Part shown: in pieces, positions 16,977-26,086 of the stretch | Layout of the letters: each line of letters begins with the position of its first letter | Numbering within the stretch: the stretch's first letter is position 1 | Origin: Rhodohalobacter sp. SW132 | GTDB lineage: Bacteria; Bacteroidota; Rhodothermia; Balneolales; Balneolaceae | DNA length: 64,000 nt | Direction of reading: 5' to 3' | NCBI RefSeq assembly: GCF_003390325.1 | Contig: NZ_QUOK01000009.1 | Coordinates: 1-64,000 of the forward strand | Made by a program: the position numbers and the translations under genes | Notes under the pieces: generated by a model | The model's input: the letters and a program-made list of their open reading frames with translations, nothing else | Told to the model about the DNA's origin: nothing | Databases searched by the model: none

Positions 16977-17504
16977 TTAATCTTTTTCAGCTCTCTTTTC
17001 TGCCAGCCAGCTTGTAATAGTAAAAAGCAAAAAAAGTACCATCGCCAGAACTGTTGTATATGCAAACATCTCAGCTGAGCTGATCTCTAAATTACCAAGC
17101 GAAAAAGAATCGGAAGGTAACACTGTATCGGAAATAGCACGAAAACCGGTACTCATCGGTATTAAGAAGAGAACTTTGCTTCCGAGCTGGGTTGCCCGGT
17201 AGATCACCTCCGGAATGTGTTCAGCCTGTACAACAGACAATCCGAATGATATACCAAAACCAATTGCTACTGTGATCACGTGAGCTCCCATCCACATCTG
17301 CAGCATATCGCTGCCGGCTACAAACCACATCAGCGAAAACCAAAAAATAGCGGCAGTCACCACACTCAACAAAGCACCGATTGAGTAAAACAGAGTGTTG
17401 TATTTGGGGGTTGTCAAATTAGAATGCAGTTTCGTTCTTCGATGGTGATTTGTTAGAGAATCAAGATGTGTCGCATCAATCTTATAACTTACCCTTTCAA
17501 TCAC
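16977..17504 (-). CDS. integral membrane protein, unknown
   Basis: A 175-residue product with four clear hydrophobic helices: about 40-65 (TLFYSIGALLSVVTAAIFWFSL), 70-95, 108-122 and 145-168. The N-terminal 37 residues are basic and polar. No family is recognised. The frame opens with GTG at 17504, preceded by a weak GAAGA; no better ATG is available without losing part of the protein. It is convergent with pruA and well separated from the DUF1080 gene upstream. No functional inference is made. Confidence 0.65.
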   Translation of the reverse strand: MIERVSYKIDATHLDSLTNHHRRTKLHSNLTTPKYNTLFYSIGALLSVVTAAIFWFSLMWFVAGSDMLQMWMGAHVITVAIGFGISFGLSVVQAEHIPEVIYRATQLGSKVLFLIPMSTGFRAISDTVLPSDSFSLGNLEISSAEMFAYTTVLAMVLFLLFTITSWLAEKRAEKD

Positions 17505-17746
17505 TCTTCATAAAGGATCAATTTCACTACATTTTTGGAATGGAATAACGACGATGGTGACATCTATGATGAGCTATAAAAAATGGGGCATCGTATAGGT
17601 GCCTTTTCCTTTTACAAATAAAATAGTTTTCAAAGTAAGTTTTATGTCACTAATTCAATACGTTTGGTTCACATTGAAAGAAAATCAGGTTGTGAATTCA
17701 GTTGTATTTATCAAGAAATCCATACCTGCCAGGCCAGTATTGTTAG

Positions 17747-18505
17747 TCAAAGTTCCTTGATATAGATATTTCGAAACTGAACAAGAGATGGTGAACTTGT
17801 CCATTCACCATCCACTTTGCTGCCGTGATGCTGAAGTGCAATGGGTCCGCGATCGTTTACGCCAGGAAGCTGTACATCATCAATGATTAATTGATCATTA
17901 AGAACAACAGTCAGTCGGTCTCCTATCATGGTAATTTCAAAAGCATTCCACTCACCGATGTGATTATCAGCAAATGTTGTGGGTGTAACTCCGGCAACCA
18001 CCTCAGGAGGCATATCAGGATCCATCCTGTATCCATAAACTTCACCTGAACCGATTGGCCAGGTCCAGATATTAACCTGGGCTTTCGACATACCACGCAA
18101 ATAGATACCTGAATCAGCATCAGGGACTGACATTCTTAAAATCTCACCGTTTGCATCCAGTTGATGAGAACCATCAGGCCGGATAATCGGAACATTCGGA
18201 TTGATGAAGGGGGTATCTTTAAGCCGCCATTCGATACGAAGAACAAAATCTCCATATTCATCCTCTGTCCAGAGGTTTTTATCTCCTTCTGCCTCACTCA
18301 TTGCATCGTAATCAATAACCCCGTCAATAACCTGCCAGTGACCGCCATCACCTTCAGGAATGATCCACCCGGAAAGGTTCTCTCCATTAAAAATCGATTT
18401 ATAATCATCGTTCTGGGCATAAGCCGCCGTGCTCATCATGGCAAATACGACGAAAAGAAGCGTAAAGGATACAAGTTTGATTTTTGTAATATAGTCTCTA
18501 TTCAT
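17747..18505 (-). CDS. secreted DUF1080 protein (3-keto-disaccharide hydrolase family)
   Basis: A 252-residue exported protein: the signal peptide is about residues 9-30 (VSFTLLFVVFAMMSTAAYA|QND). The mature part is one DUF1080 domain: IFNGENLSGWIIPEGDGGHWQVIDGVIDY, DFVLRIEWRLKDTP, the ligand-site block DSGIYLRGMSKAQVNIW, then GEWNAFEITMIGDRLTVVLNDQLI and GPIALQHHGSKV. These concanavalin-like proteins include enzymes that cleave 3-keto-glycosides. A second DUF1080 protein and a Gfo/Idh/MocA oxidoreductase lie within 4 kb, which fits a keto-sugar pathway, but the genes are not one operon. Confidence 0.88.
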   Translation of the reverse strand: MNRDYITKIKLVSFTLLFVVFAMMSTAAYAQNDDYKSIFNGENLSGWIIPEGDGGHWQVIDGVIDYDAMSEAEGDKNLWTEDEYGDFVLRIEWRLKDTPFINPNVPIIRPDGSHQLDANGEILRMSVPDADSGIYLRGMSKAQVNIWTWPIGSGEVYGYRMDPDMPPEVVAGVTPTTFADNHIGEWNAFEITMIGDRLTVVLNDQLIIDDVQLPGVNDRGPIALQHHGSKVDGEWTSSPSLVQFRNIYIKEL

Positions 18506-19124
18506 AAGTCAAAATATCCGATTTGATTAGCTGAACAATAGACCAGCTTTGTTCTTAGTATATGCTGCTAAGATATATAAATGGTAGTGATAATCGAATG
18601 AAAAGAGACACATCACAATAAAAATAAATATATCAGATTAAAAAATACTGGCATAAGAGTTCGTATTCGATGATAAACCCGCCGTCTATCTATAAAAAGA
18701 GCCAAAACGGAGAACCACCATTACTGTTTGAATACGAAGGCACCGATGTTCCAGCAGGGATTGCACCCCGACTCTCCTGTTGAGTAGAAAATGTTTAACG
18801 TAGACCTGGAACATCCAGTCCTGGGTAGCAGGGCTGCCGACTGAATCCAGTGGTTGTTTGGGCAATTTCAAGTTGGCAATGAATTGAAAAATTCTCACCT
18901 TGGATTTGAGATTCAGGTGTGCAAGGTTATTCCCCTAACAGCCATAAAAAAACACGTTAACTTGCTGAAATTACACAATTCAAATTAGGTCTTTGATAGC
19001 CCTAATTTGATAAATACTGAATCAGTAGCTGAAATTTGCAAATCAACGATCAGAACGCAAAAATAGCCGGGGATCTGCAAAATCCTCGAATAATTATTTT
19101 CTGAAACATTAATTATCCATTCTC
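18506..19124. other. 619-bp divergent spacer with a structured, GC-richer block
   Basis: Spacer between the two divergent DUF1080 genes. Most is AT-rich, but 18700-18850 is GC-richer. GATGTTCCAG at 18745-18754 and CTGGAACATC at 18806-18815 are a perfect 10-bp inverted pair. A 70-codon minus-strand frame crosses the block but shows no recognisable protein character. The block could be a structured RNA, a mobile repeat or a gene remnant. Confidence 0.4.
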
Positions 19125-20105
19125 ATGAAACACTTTTTACTCATATATGTGATTTTTCTTGTTCCTGCATTGGTCTTCGCTCAACCGACAGTTCCGGGAT
19201 CAGAAGCCTTGGGAAGTTGGAATATCACTGTAACTATTGAAGATGAAGAGCTGGAAAATCTTGGACTTTTTCGGCATGGAGTGTATACCGACGAAGGTTT
19301 CCCGGCATGGCTCGAAGTAAAACTTTCAGGATTTTCAACTTTTGTCGGTTATTACGTGGGTTATGAGGGAAGTGCTCGTCCGATTTCTGAAATACACTTT
19401 GATGAAGAGGAACAGAAATACCATTTTTCTATTCCTCCGCAATGGATGGATATAAATGAAGATATTTACTTTGAATTCGCTCTTGAAAATGACACCCTGG
19501 AAGGGTTCAAAGTTCTTGATGGCAACACTCTGCATTTTACAGGAGTTAGAGCGCCAAGCCTTAAAAGAGAAGAACCACCCGTTTGGGGCTCACCCAAAAA
19601 TCTGCTTGATGATAACATGTCCCGCTGGATCATCCCTCAAAATAACCAGTTCAGAATGGCGGACGGAGTTTTAGTGAATGAGGATATTGGAGGCAACCTG
19701 ATAACGAACGAGAGGTTTGATGACTTCAAACTAAGCGTTGAATTCAGATATCCGGAAGGCAGCAACAGCGGTATTTATCTGCGCGGACGCTACGAAATTC
19801 AGATTGCCGATCATTATGGCATGGAGATCAATGATATGCTTATGGGCGGTATTTATGGATTTATTGAACCTTCAGTGAATGCGGCCAAACAGGCAGAAGA
19901 ATGGCAGAAAATGGAAATTACACTGGTCGGACGACATGTCACCGTTGTGCTGAATGATATTGAAGTCATTTCAAATCGCCCGATTCCCGGTATAACGGGC
20001 GGATCACTGAATAGCAATGAAGGTGAACCCGGACCGATAATGCTTCAGGGCGATCACGGCCCTATTGATTTCAGAAAAATTGTTATAACGCCATCTGCCA
20101 ATTAG
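19125..20105 (+). CDS. secreted two-part DUF1080 protein
   Basis: A 326-residue exported protein. The signal peptide is MKHFLLIYVIFLVPALVFA|QP. Residues 25-145 form a beta-rich domain (GSWNITVTIEDEELENLG ... LHFTGVRAP) of a kind seen N-terminal to DUF1080 in Bacteroidota. Residues 155-326 are the DUF1080 domain: NMSRWIIPQNNQFRMADGVLVN, DFKLSVEFRYPEGSNSGIYLRGRYEIQI, EWQKMEITLVGRHVTVVLNDIEV and PIMLQGDHGPIDFRKIVI. It is divergent from the first DUF1080 gene and convergent with the oxidoreductase. Action on 3-keto-glycosides in the periplasm is inferred from the family. Confidence 0.87.
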   Translation: MKHFLLIYVIFLVPALVFAQPTVPGSEALGSWNITVTIEDEELENLGLFRHGVYTDEGFPAWLEVKLSGFSTFVGYYVGYEGSARPISEIHFDEEEQKYHFSIPPQWMDINEDIYFEFALENDTLEGFKVLDGNTLHFTGVRAPSLKREEPPVWGSPKNLLDDNMSRWIIPQNNQFRMADGVLVNEDIGGNLITNERFDDFKLSVEFRYPEGSNSGIYLRGRYEIQIADHYGMEINDMLMGGIYGFIEPSVNAAKQAEEWQKMEITLVGRHVTVVLNDIEVISNRPIPGITGGSLNSNEGEPGPIMLQGDHGPIDFRKIVITPSAN

Positions 20106-20188
20106 TTCTCTTAGAGATTGTCTCTGCATTAAAACGTGCGCTTTTATACGAATGAGTAGAAACAGCTTATCAAAAATGATCAGGTATT

Positions 20189-21598
20189 TTACGATACCAC
20201 TTCCATATTCTCTGGATCCCAGTGAATAACCCGCTGCTCACGTAGGCTTGTATTGGTCAGCAAGGCTGGGGCAGCGGCACGGAATCCAAATGTTGAATCT
20301 TCAAACTCAGATTCACCATTTCGAATGGAATCGAAGAAATTCACAAAATGATCAAGCCGGGAATCATATCCAACAGGTGCCCGAAACTCTTCTGTTTTTT
20401 CCATATCAGGCTGAAATACTGCCTGTTTGGAGCGCTCTTCCAATAGCCTTTCTTCAAACTCATTCCGAACATCTTCCGAGAACGTTGAAACAGAGTTATA
20501 GCCTCTCACAAGTTCATCTACAGAAGGTTCCCTGCGGGGAATGCGGGTCAGTTTTACGGATGAACCGGGGTTGACTTCAAGAGCTCCTTCATCCCCAATA
20601 AACTGAAAACGCGTTCCGGTCCCGCCGCCGTCTGCCAGGTTACTTTGTAAAACAAGCGTAAATTCAGGATGATTTTCGGTCTCAGGGTAATGATATTGAC
20701 CATTTATCACATCATAGGCATCTCTGCCGTCCAGCCAGGACCGGAGTCCGCCAAAACTCGATATTTGAGTTGGTCCATTGGATCCTACTACGGTATGAAT
20801 ACCGGTAAAGAGGTGCACAAACAGGTCTCCGGGTACGCCGGTACCGTAATCGTCATAATTTCTCCAGCGGAAAAATCGCTTTGGATCCCAGGAACGCTGA
20901 GGGGCGTGTCCCAGAAACATATCCCAGTCTACATTGTCGGGAGAAGCACTTTCGGGAATGGAATATTGCCAGGCACCCAGCGAAGAATTACGGTTATAGG
21001 TGGCCACAATCTGATTCAATTCCCCTATTGCTCCCGATCTGAAAAGTTCAGCTGCCTTTAAGAAAATCATATCACTGGCAAACTGGCTTCCGACCTGCAT
21101 TACCATGTTACTGCTTCTGTGTGCCTGGATAACCTGGTTACCTTCTTCTATTTTTTGAATCATTGGCTTTTCACAGAAAACATGTTTGCCGGCTTCAAAG
21201 GCATCGATTGACATGCGGGCGTGCCAGTGATCAGGCGTGCTAAGAATAACGGCGTCCACATCGGAGCGGTTTAATATTTCACGATAATCTTTAGTGGTAA
21301 ATATGTCATCACCATAAACCTCTTTGGCACGTCCGAGCCGGGAATCGTAACAATCAGCGGCAGCAACAATTTCAACCCCCGGAACTTCCAGTGCGGTACG
21401 GACATTGTAATGAGAAATAATTCCCATTCCGATAGCGGCAACCTGAATTCGGTCGTTAGCTGAAAACTTCTCTTTCCAGTCTTGGATGTTTAGTTCTTTG
21501 TAGGATGCCCCCGCTTTACCTATCAGAGGCGACACGGTGAGACCTGCGATCCCGAGGGCACTGTTTTTTAGGAAATTCTTACGTGAAAATTTTTCCAT
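20189..21598 (-). CDS. Gfo/Idh/MocA oxidoreductase with Tat-like signal
   Basis: A 469-residue NAD(P)-dependent sugar oxidoreductase of the exported type common in Bacteroidota. The N-terminus SRKNFLKNSALGIAGLTV resembles a twin-arginine signal but has RK in place of RR, a variant known to be tolerated in some substrates. The Rossmann part has VAAIGMGIISHYNVR, then DAVILSTPDHWHARM and the catalytic-lysine motif AGKHVFCEKPM. The C-terminal half is the substrate domain. Related exported enzymes oxidise sugars at C3, which would make the substrate for the neighbouring DUF1080 proteins; the link is inference. Confidence 0.88.
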   Translation of the reverse strand: MEKFSRKNFLKNSALGIAGLTVSPLIGKAGASYKELNIQDWKEKFSANDRIQVAAIGMGIISHYNVRTALEVPGVEIVAAADCYDSRLGRAKEVYGDDIFTTKDYREILNRSDVDAVILSTPDHWHARMSIDAFEAGKHVFCEKPMIQKIEEGNQVIQAHRSSNMVMQVGSQFASDMIFLKAAELFRSGAIGELNQIVATYNRNSSLGAWQYSIPESASPDNVDWDMFLGHAPQRSWDPKRFFRWRNYDDYGTGVPGDLFVHLFTGIHTVVGSNGPTQISSFGGLRSWLDGRDAYDVINGQYHYPETENHPEFTLVLQSNLADGGGTGTRFQFIGDEGALEVNPGSSVKLTRIPRREPSVDELVRGYNSVSTFSEDVRNEFEERLLEERSKQAVFQPDMEKTEEFRAPVGYDSRLDHFVNFFDSIRNGESEFEDSTFGFRAAAPALLTNTSLREQRVIHWDPENMEVVS

Positions 21599-21705
21599 TC
21601 TGTATCCGCTGTTTGATTAACATTTTTTACGTTCATCCAATAAAACCAGACACTTAATTGCATAACCAATTCCACAGTCTGATCTTTACTGACAGACATC
21701 TTTTT

Positions 21706-21920
21706 AACCTGAGTTCGATTCTTAAATTTTTCGTATATCAACAAAAACAGTCCAAAAAGGGCGTCATCTCGCATCCCGAAAGTGTTCGGGACGTGATCTC
21801 CCGTCCTTAACAAGGCAGGAGATGCCGGATCGGAGTCCGGCATGACATAATTGTTGACGAATTAACTTAACGAACGCCCTTTTTGGACTGTTTTTGACAT
21901 TTTTAAATCGAACTCAGGTT
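21706..21920. mobile_element. MITE-like element with long terminal inverted repeats
   Basis: AACCTGAGTTCGATT at 21706-21720 is inverted at 21906-21920. Inside it, a perfect 22-bp pair at 21743-21764 and 21874-21895 (starts AAAAACAGTCCAAAAAGGG) bounds a core with two hairpins, CCCGAAAGTGTTCGGG and GCCGGATCGGAGTCCGGC. No protein is encoded. The length of 215 bp and the nested inverted ends suit a non-autonomous element or a long hairpin RNA. Degenerate relatives of its core or ends are seen near 390, 27440-27510 and 45416-45470. Confidence 0.75.
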
Positions 21921-22025
21921 TTAATATCATAAGATTATTCAAAGCAAAGGTTTAAATCAATATATTCCGTGAAGGGCTTGAAAATCCTTTGTAGTACTTT
22001 GATTTATTGGTCTGATGATAATTAA

Positions 22026-24467
22026 CTAAATCAACCCCTCCACCCTCTTTTTCACATACTCCAGGTGAGTACGCGTATACCGGTCGCTCGCTCCGTTGAT
22101 TGCTCTTTCCACGTCGCTGTGCAGTTCGCGGAGCTGTTCCATCACAAGCGGACGGATATCGGATTGCTGGATGTGGAAATCGGTCCGCAGGTTTTCCATT
22201 CCGATATCGGGGCGATAATCGCCCGGAGGGTTACCGGCTTCGGCGGAAGCTTCGTTCAGCAGGTACTCCATCCGATCGATATATGCCCGCTGTAGATTTC
22301 GGCGGTAGGTGTCCACGCGGTCACTGCCGTTGAGTTCATACCAGATACTGCCCCGAAGGTCATCCAGCATCTCGGCCGGACCGTAGGCGTCATCACCCAG
22401 CATGGCGTGCTGTTCCACAAGTCTCTCAAGACGGTGCGGCGAGAGCAGTGCATTCAAACCGGTGACTTGGTACCATCGAACGCGTTCCACGGTGCCCACA
22501 TATTCAAACTTTCGGACCAGCTCTTTATCGAGCAGCCACTCAGGTGTGGCGAACAAGTGCTCATCGAGGAAGTTCATCGATCGCTGCTGGTCTTCTTTGG
22601 TCAGTGCCGTATAAACCGGCCCATCCTGACCAAATCGTTTGTGTTCCTCACGCGAGCCGCCAATCGCGGTAATCACGCGCTCGGTCATGCGTCCCCAGTG
22701 GACAAACATCTGCATGTAGCGCATCCGCACTTCATCGTAGGTTTCGCCCTCCTCGCCCATCCAGGTGAGAAGATTTGGAATCACGCGGTGAAGATTCTTC
22801 ATGCCGAGCTCGCTGGCGCGCACCCAGTCGTCACCGATCGATTCAGTCGTCTGTGTGGGATCAAAATCACCTCGGCCGTAACCGAACTGCATCGCCGGGT
22901 TATCGGCCCGCTCGAGTACCCATTCGTTCAGCAGCTCCTGCTCCTCTTCGGGAGTGTCGAACTGCGGGAGGTAGGAGTAGGCCCACTTTACCGACCAGAT
23001 GTCGTACTCGCCCACATTCCGGTGCACTTTTATATCACCATCTTCCGGCTGGGCGACATAGTTGAAGCGGGTTCGCCCCACCACGGAGGAGGAGTTGCCG
23101 TATCGGTTCGTGAAGTCGGGATCGCGAAGATCTTCAATGGAATAGGCGGTGTTGCCGCGCTGGTTGTGGGGATAGCCGAGCGCATGCGCCAGCTCGTGCG
23201 ATACCACATATTGCAGATACTGTCCCATCTCCTCTGTTGAAAGATGCGGTTTTTGAACCTCCGGATTTCTCGGGCCGGTCTGGCTTTGCGACCACCAGTG
23301 CAGCCGCTTCATCACGTTATGGTACATGTTGATGTGGGCACGGATCGTCTCACCGGAACGCGGGTCGATCACGTCAGGTCCGGCGTTGGCGGAGTGGATC
23401 GGGTTGGCCACATAACGGATCACCGAGTAGCGTGCATCGAGCAGGCTGAAATCGGGATCATCCACCGGGGCCATCTCGGCGCGGATCGCATTTTTGAATC
23501 CGGCTTCCTCGAATGCAACTGTCCATTCGTTGATTCCTTCTTTAAAATAGGGCCTCCACTCTTCAGGCGTTGCCGGGTCGATATAGAATACAATCGGGTT
23601 TTTCGGTTCCACCAGCTCACCCCGCAGATAGGCCTCTTCATCCACCGGTTCGAGACGGAAGCGGGTCACGTATCGTTTCGTCCTGCTGTACTGGGCATCA
23701 CTTCCGTAGTCGGTCTGCGATACGCTGATCATCGCCACGCGCTCATCAAAAAGGCGCGGACGCATCGGCTCTTCCGGGAGCAGAATCATGCTGTGATTCA
23801 CCTCAATCGAAATCGATCCCGTTCGCTGCTGCGATGGAGGGTTGTCAGCGTTGTAGGTGAGCACGGTTCGCACTTCAATATTTTCTGGAAACGCCTTCAC
23901 AAACTCCATAAATGAACGATTGCGGTCGAGGCTGCGAACCGTATACTGCTGACGATGACGGTTCTGAAGGCCAAAAAGCCGGGAATCTTTCAGATAAAGA
24001 TCACTCACCTCGATCACCACTGATCCGTTACGCGACTCCACAATGTCAAAAGACTCAATAATGGTCGGAAAGTTTGAGTTCTGAACCGCTTCATATACCG
24101 GCAGATTTTCATCGGCGTTGTTGCTGTAAGATACCCCGCGAAGCAGAATTTTATCCCCGCGCCGGTCCCACTGCACCACCTGCTGTCCGGCCAGGCGATC
24201 GCCGCCCCAGCCAAGGCCTTCCGCGGTTTTTGCAATGCGGCTCATAATTGCCATATCTCGGCCGAGCATTTCTTCAGGGATTTCGTAAAAGATTTTGTCG
24301 CCTGATTGATAAACGGTAAATAGCCCTTCGCTCTGTTCAGCTTGGGATGGAATCGCAGAACGTTCTGAGGTATCCGTTGCGGTTTCGGTAGTCTGGCAGC
24401 CTGAAGCGAGAAATGAAAAGTGAAACGTGAAAAGGAGGAGCAGGAGAATGGTAGTGGGTCGTTGCAT
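22026..24467 (-). CDS. zinc-dependent metalloprotease lipoprotein (DUF5117/DUF4953 type)
   Basis: A large 813-residue lipoprotein. The lipobox is FLASG|C at residues 20-24. Residues 50-280 form the beta-rich DUF5117-like region (FYEIPEEMLGRDMAIMSRI, GVSYSNNADENLPVYEAV). The catalytic part has EEWRPYFKEGINEWTVAFEEAGF and the zinc motif SHELAHALGYPHN, a full HExxHxxGxxH. NMYHNVMKRLHWWSQ and AQPEDGDIKVHRNVGEYDIW are also family blocks. The C-terminal 200 residues are helical. The family acts at the cell surface; substrates are poorly known. It has no operon partner: the spacers on both sides exceed 300 bp. Confidence 0.92.
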   Translation of the reverse strand: MQRPTTILLLLLFTFHFSFLASGCQTTETATDTSERSAIPSQAEQSEGLFTVYQSGDKIFYEIPEEMLGRDMAIMSRIAKTAEGLGWGGDRLAGQQVVQWDRRGDKILLRGVSYSNNADENLPVYEAVQNSNFPTIIESFDIVESRNGSVVIEVSDLYLKDSRLFGLQNRHRQQYTVRSLDRNRSFMEFVKAFPENIEVRTVLTYNADNPPSQQRTGSISIEVNHSMILLPEEPMRPRLFDERVAMISVSQTDYGSDAQYSRTKRYVTRFRLEPVDEEAYLRGELVEPKNPIVFYIDPATPEEWRPYFKEGINEWTVAFEEAGFKNAIRAEMAPVDDPDFSLLDARYSVIRYVANPIHSANAGPDVIDPRSGETIRAHINMYHNVMKRLHWWSQSQTGPRNPEVQKPHLSTEEMGQYLQYVVSHELAHALGYPHNQRGNTAYSIEDLRDPDFTNRYGNSSSVVGRTRFNYVAQPEDGDIKVHRNVGEYDIWSVKWAYSYLPQFDTPEEEQELLNEWVLERADNPAMQFGYGRGDFDPTQTTESIGDDWVRASELGMKNLHRVIPNLLTWMGEEGETYDEVRMRYMQMFVHWGRMTERVITAIGGSREEHKRFGQDGPVYTALTKEDQQRSMNFLDEHLFATPEWLLDKELVRKFEYVGTVERVRWYQVTGLNALLSPHRLERLVEQHAMLGDDAYGPAEMLDDLRGSIWYELNGSDRVDTYRRNLQRAYIDRMEYLLNEASAEAGNPPGDYRPDIGMENLRTDFHIQQSDIRPLVMEQLRELHSDVERAINGASDRYTRTHLEYVKKRVEGLI

Positions 24468-24792
24468 TGGACTCAGAATTTTGGTTAAAAATCATTGCTT
24501 TAGATAGGAAGATCAGAAGAGTATAGCAACGGTGTTTCAAAGTTTTACGACGGCCACCCGGACCCACCCATCTGTCAACTGAACGAGTGTTAAGATATCT
24601 CAGGAATTGGATTCAAGATATATACCACGCACAAACTATGTCCTCTGTAGCATCAATATGTGATAGGCACCATGCCAATCTATATTATTGTTAATATTAA
24701 GCTTAATATCTTTTTTCACACCGGAAACTCAACTCATCCGGATCCGTTAGAACTGCAAACGAACTACGAATACTCAACGAACGGAGACCACC
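24468..24792. other. 325-bp spacer, nothing recognised
   Basis: Divergent promoter region between the metalloprotease and the collagen-like lipoprotein. No hairpin with T-tract, repeat family member or small gene was found. A ribosome binding site (AACGGAGACC) precedes the downstream ATG at 24793. Confidence 0.5.
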
Positions 24793-25341
24793 ATGAGAAA
24801 AACGATAAAATTCTTCTTCGCCGCGATATCTATCTTTTTATTGCTTCAGGGCTGCGGTGAGCGCGGACCGATGGGACCGGAAGGCCCGAGAGGTCCTCAA
24901 GGACCACAGGGACCCGAAATTCTTCCCACATCATTTGAGTTTGAGGTTGATCTGCTTCCATCTAATAATTTTGAATATATTCAGCCAATTCCTTCACAAA
25001 TAGAGGTCTTTTCTTCTGATGTGATGCTCGCTTATGTGTTTGAAGAGTACATCGCCGAGGATGACCTCGAAGTTTGGAGAAAACTTCCCCTGAATGAATT
25101 CAACAGCAGCGGCACTCTCCTTATGGATTTTGACTTCACCACGATTGATGTCCGAATTTTCCTGGATGCCAACTACACCCTCAGCGGCGCTGACGAGTTT
25201 GAGGGATTACTAATCCGAGCGGTACACATTCCCGCAGATTTTCTTAGCACTTCCAAGGCTCAGCAGGCGATGCAGGCCGGCACGTTTAATGATCTGCAGC
25301 AGGTGATCGGCAGCGAAGTAAACCATTTAAAACTGGATTAA
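24793..25341 (+). CDS. lipoprotein with a short collagen-like Gly-Xaa-Yaa stretch
   Basis: A 182-residue lipoprotein. The lipobox is LLLQG|C near residue 21. Directly after the lipidated Cys, residues 23-43 carry seven Gly-Xaa-Yaa triplets rich in Pro (GERGPMGPEGPRGPQGP...). The rest is a beta-rich domain of unknown family (FEFEVDLLPSNNFEYIQPIPSQ ... EVNHLKLD). Similar lipoproteins are common in Bacteroidota. The short triplet run could trimerise the protein or act as a rigid stalk; that is inference. The ribosome binding site GGAGA lies about 8 bp upstream. Confidence 0.8.
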   Translation: MRKTIKFFFAAISIFLLLQGCGERGPMGPEGPRGPQGPQGPEILPTSFEFEVDLLPSNNFEYIQPIPSQIEVFSSDVMLAYVFEEYIAEDDLEVWRKLPLNEFNSSGTLLMDFDFTTIDVRIFLDANYTLSGADEFEGLLIRAVHIPADFLSTSKAQQAMQAGTFNDLQQVIGSEVNHLKLD

Positions 25342-25456
25342 CCGCTTTGGAATACCTAAACACCTGTTTTTAATAAGATTCTGATTAAAATCGATCTGTA
25401 TAACTAAATTCGGTATTTTGTTTTTTTGATTACAATCGAAACAAATACCTGAATTC

Positions 25457-25888
25457 ATGAAAATTACGATTGAACGTCTGAATGATGCCGTCCACATGGA
25501 AGCCAAAAACGAAGATGGTGTTACTCTCCAGATGGATGGAACGGGAGAAATCGGCGGCATCAACGGCGGTTTCCGGCCGATGCAGATGCTGCTCGCTGCG
25601 GCGGGCGGCTGCTCCGCAATTGACGTGGTGGGAATCCTGAAAAAACAGCGGCAAAATCCGGATAGCCTGCAGATTGAAGTCACCGGCGAGCGGGTAACTG
25701 TGGAGGGAGAACAGTACTCCGAGTTTAAATCGGTGCATATCCATTTCATTCTGAAAGGCGCACACCTGGATGAAAAAAAAGTAAGCCGCGCCATCGATCT
25801 CTCGATTAACAAGTACTGCTCGGTATCTAAAACACTTGAAAAAACTGCGAAGATTTCGAGTAGTTTTGAGATTAGTAGTGAGCAATGA
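25457..25888 (+). CDS. OsmC family peroxiredoxin-like protein
   Basis: A 143-residue OsmC/YhfA-type protein. It has the expected fold order: N-terminal strands (MKITIERLNDAVHMEAKNEDG), then GGFRPMQMLLAAAGGCSAIDVVGILKK, with one conserved Cys in AAGGCSA, and the second Cys in INKYCSVSKTL. The two Cys match the peroxide-reducing pair of OsmC and Ohr. It stands alone; the metZ gene follows after a repeat-filled 198 bp. Confidence 0.92.
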   Translation: MKITIERLNDAVHMEAKNEDGVTLQMDGTGEIGGINGGFRPMQMLLAAAGGCSAIDVVGILKKQRQNPDSLQIEVTGERVTVEGEQYSEFKSVHIHFILKGAHLDEKKVSRAIDLSINKYCSVSKTLEKTAKISSSFEISSEQ

Positions 25889-25897
25889 GTTTAACAT

Positions 25898-26062
25898 GTC
25901 CCCCTTTGAAGGGGGATATATAAACGCGTCAAGCGTTTATATTGGGGGGATGACTTTTAAAAGCAAGTAGTTTGTAATTTGACTGGCAGCAACAGCAACG
26001 TATGGGATTCCTCCCCCAGTTCAACCGCTGAACGCGTTTGAACCTCCCCCTCCGAAGGGGGA
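25898..26062. repeat. composite CCCCCTT/AAGGGGG palindromic repeat
   Basis: Two hairpins, GTCCCCCTTTGAAGGGGGA and CCCCCTCCGAAGGGGGAC, bracket about 130 bp that also holds ATAAACGCGTCAAGCGTTTAT. A single copy of the outer hairpin type lies at 351-368, next to the IS end. These are common interspersed intergenic repeats in this group. Confidence 0.65.
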
Positions 26063-26086
26063 CTTTATCACCCAAAAACAACCAAC

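Noticed and set aside
18686-18898. 70-codon minus-strand frame
   Set aside because: It crosses a palindromic block, has no ribosome binding site and no recognised family; a structured repeat explains it better.
22407-23240. 277-codon frame on the plus strand
   Set aside because: It lies opposite the metalloprotease gene, whose zinc motif and lipobox are clear; the plus-strand product has no family character.
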